Shown one piece after another: positions 13,545 through 14,268 of a DNA stretch of 14,268 nt. Numbering within the stretch: position 1 is the first letter of the stretch; the number at the start of each line of letters is the position of its first letter. Source of the DNA: Deinococcus arboris (GTDB lineage Bacteria > Deinococcota > Deinococci > Deinococcales > Deinococcaceae); assembly GCF_009755355.1 (NCBI RefSeq), contig NZ_WQLB01000055.1, positions 1 through 14,268 on the forward strand, written 5' to 3'. A program made the translations under genes and the position numbers. The notes under the pieces were generated by a model. It made no database searches. It was not told the origin of the DNA and worked only from the letters and a program-made list of their open reading frames with translations.

Positions 13545-14268
13545 CGTATTCAGGCGCGTCGTGGAAGCGGCAACCCTTTGCCCGAGGCCATTCAGCGGCA
13601 TCTGGAGCAGGGGCTGAACCACGACCTGAGCCGGGTGCGCATTCACGATGACGCTGAGGCGGACGGGCTGGCCAAAGGCGTCAATGCCATTGCGTTCACC
13701 ACAGGAACAGACATTTTCTTCCAAAGCGGGAAGTTTAGCCCGAACACCCAGAGCGGCCTGGAACTGCTGGCCCATGAAGTCACGCATACGGTGCAGCAAA
13801 GTCAGGGGCGGGTGGGACCGGGAGTAGACCCAGATGCAGGCCTGGAGGCAGAGGCGCGGAGCATGGGCCGAGCACTGGCCCAAACTGGACAAACCACCAG
13901 GCCCGCCACTCTTCGGAAGGCGGGGAGTACCGCAGCGCCGCCTAGAATGTCCACCGTGCAGCGACGGGCGACGCCAACGTCCTCTGCGCCTACAGCAGAG
14001 CAGCACGTCGCCGCTTTTAAGGCCAAGCTCAAGCAGGCCGCCTTAAAGACCCTCAGCCAGAACGAGCAGCGCCTCCTGGGTCGGCAAAAGGTCATGGCCC
14101 GCACCAGCCCAGACAATCCAGCCTGGACCGCCCTCCATCTGGTGGCTCAGAAAAATGCCCAAATTGAACGGACCTGGCAGAGCTTGGTGGCGGCCGTCGA
14201 GAAACAGGTGTTGGCGGCTGGCTCGGACGCCGTCCGGCCCCTTATGAATCCAGCCCTGCGGATGAGAC
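13545..14268 (+). pseudogene. DUF4157 domain part after the in-frame stop, runs off the window
   Basis: Translation in the same frame as the preceding fragment stays open for 241 codons to the window edge. It begins RIQARRGSGNPLPEAI and carries a full DUF4157/eCIS core domain (PF13699): the PLPEAIQ opening, LSRVRIHDD, AIAFTTGTDIFF, then the zinc-protease-like HEVTH in ELLAHEVTHTVQQ. A Gln/Ala-rich linker with another VQRR follows, then a helical segment. DUF4157 proteins are often linked to extracellular contractile injection systems, as effectors or accessory proteins; no such genes are in this window. No normal start with a ribosome binding site follows the stop. A TTG at 13578 has GGAAG nearby and would keep nearly the whole domain, but restart there is speculative. 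The 3' end is outside the window. Confidence 0.75.

Noticed and set aside
13119..14006. Minus-strand frame of 295 codons across the DUF4157 interruption
   Set aside because: It could suggest that the true gene is on the other strand, but the plus frame has the full HEVTH domain on one side and LQR repeats on the other. The minus product shows no family features.
1..14268. tRNA, rRNA, CRISPR array, insertion sequence or attachment site
   Set aside because: No cloverleaf pattern, direct repeat array, transposase or terminal repeat pair was seen on reading both strands.

Overview
The window is high-GC DNA (most genes look 65-75% G+C by eye) that best fits the Deinococcus lineage. That assignment is inferred from three things: the gene types (SARP/BTAD-AAA-TPR regulator, long peptidase U32 protein, DUF4157 protein, MutS1), the protein style, and a recurring promoter layout. 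In that layout a TANNNT -10 box sits only 5-8 nt upstream of the start codon with no Shine-Dalgarno sequence, as in the leaderless transcripts typical of Deinococcus. No rRNA, tRNA, CRISPR array or insertion sequence was seen.

Left part (1-4117, minus strand): a bidirectional terminator, then a two-gene unit. A 796-aa regulator (SARP/BTAD N-terminus, AAA-type ATPase with Walker A, C-terminal TPR-like helices) lies upstream of a 534-aa secreted subtilisin-family (S8) protease. The gap is 64 bp; the protease has a strong ribosome binding site, whereas the regulator looks leaderless. The G+C content drops to about 47% in the last ~190 codons of the regulator and to about 50% in part of the protease, against about 80% in the regulator's ATPase region.

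Middle part (4118-8659): a 78-bp divergent promoter region separates the regulator from a KynB-type cyclase (kynurenine formamidase family, plus strand). The cyclase overlaps tail-to-tail by 11 nt with a minus-strand pair: a pterin-4a-carbinolamine dehydratase followed by a hot-dog thioesterase, coupled through a TTGA overlap. Upstream of that pair is a divergent spacer with a 6-4-6 inverted repeat set between two -10-like boxes. A 40-codon gene missing from ordinary ORF lists follows on the plus strand, with a good ribosome binding site and its own terminator. Then comes mutS.

Right part (8660-14268): on the minus strand, a nucleotidyltransferase with a helical C-terminus, a DUF402 protein, and an 843-aa peptidase U32 family protein related to the RNA hydroxylation enzymes RlhA/TrhP. 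Divergent from it, on the plus strand, starts a DUF4157 (eCIS core domain, HEVTH zinc motif) gene. It is cut by a single in-frame TAA at 13542-13544, yet the frame stays open to the window edge. The stop replaces the Q of an LQR motif that occurs five times in the preceding part of the protein, so a CAA-to-TAA change is the simplest explanation.

The genes do not form one pathway. Groups that plausibly act together are the regulator/protease pair and, more loosely, the KynB and pterin dehydratase genes (aromatic amino acid metabolism). The rest are housekeeping or stand-alone genes.
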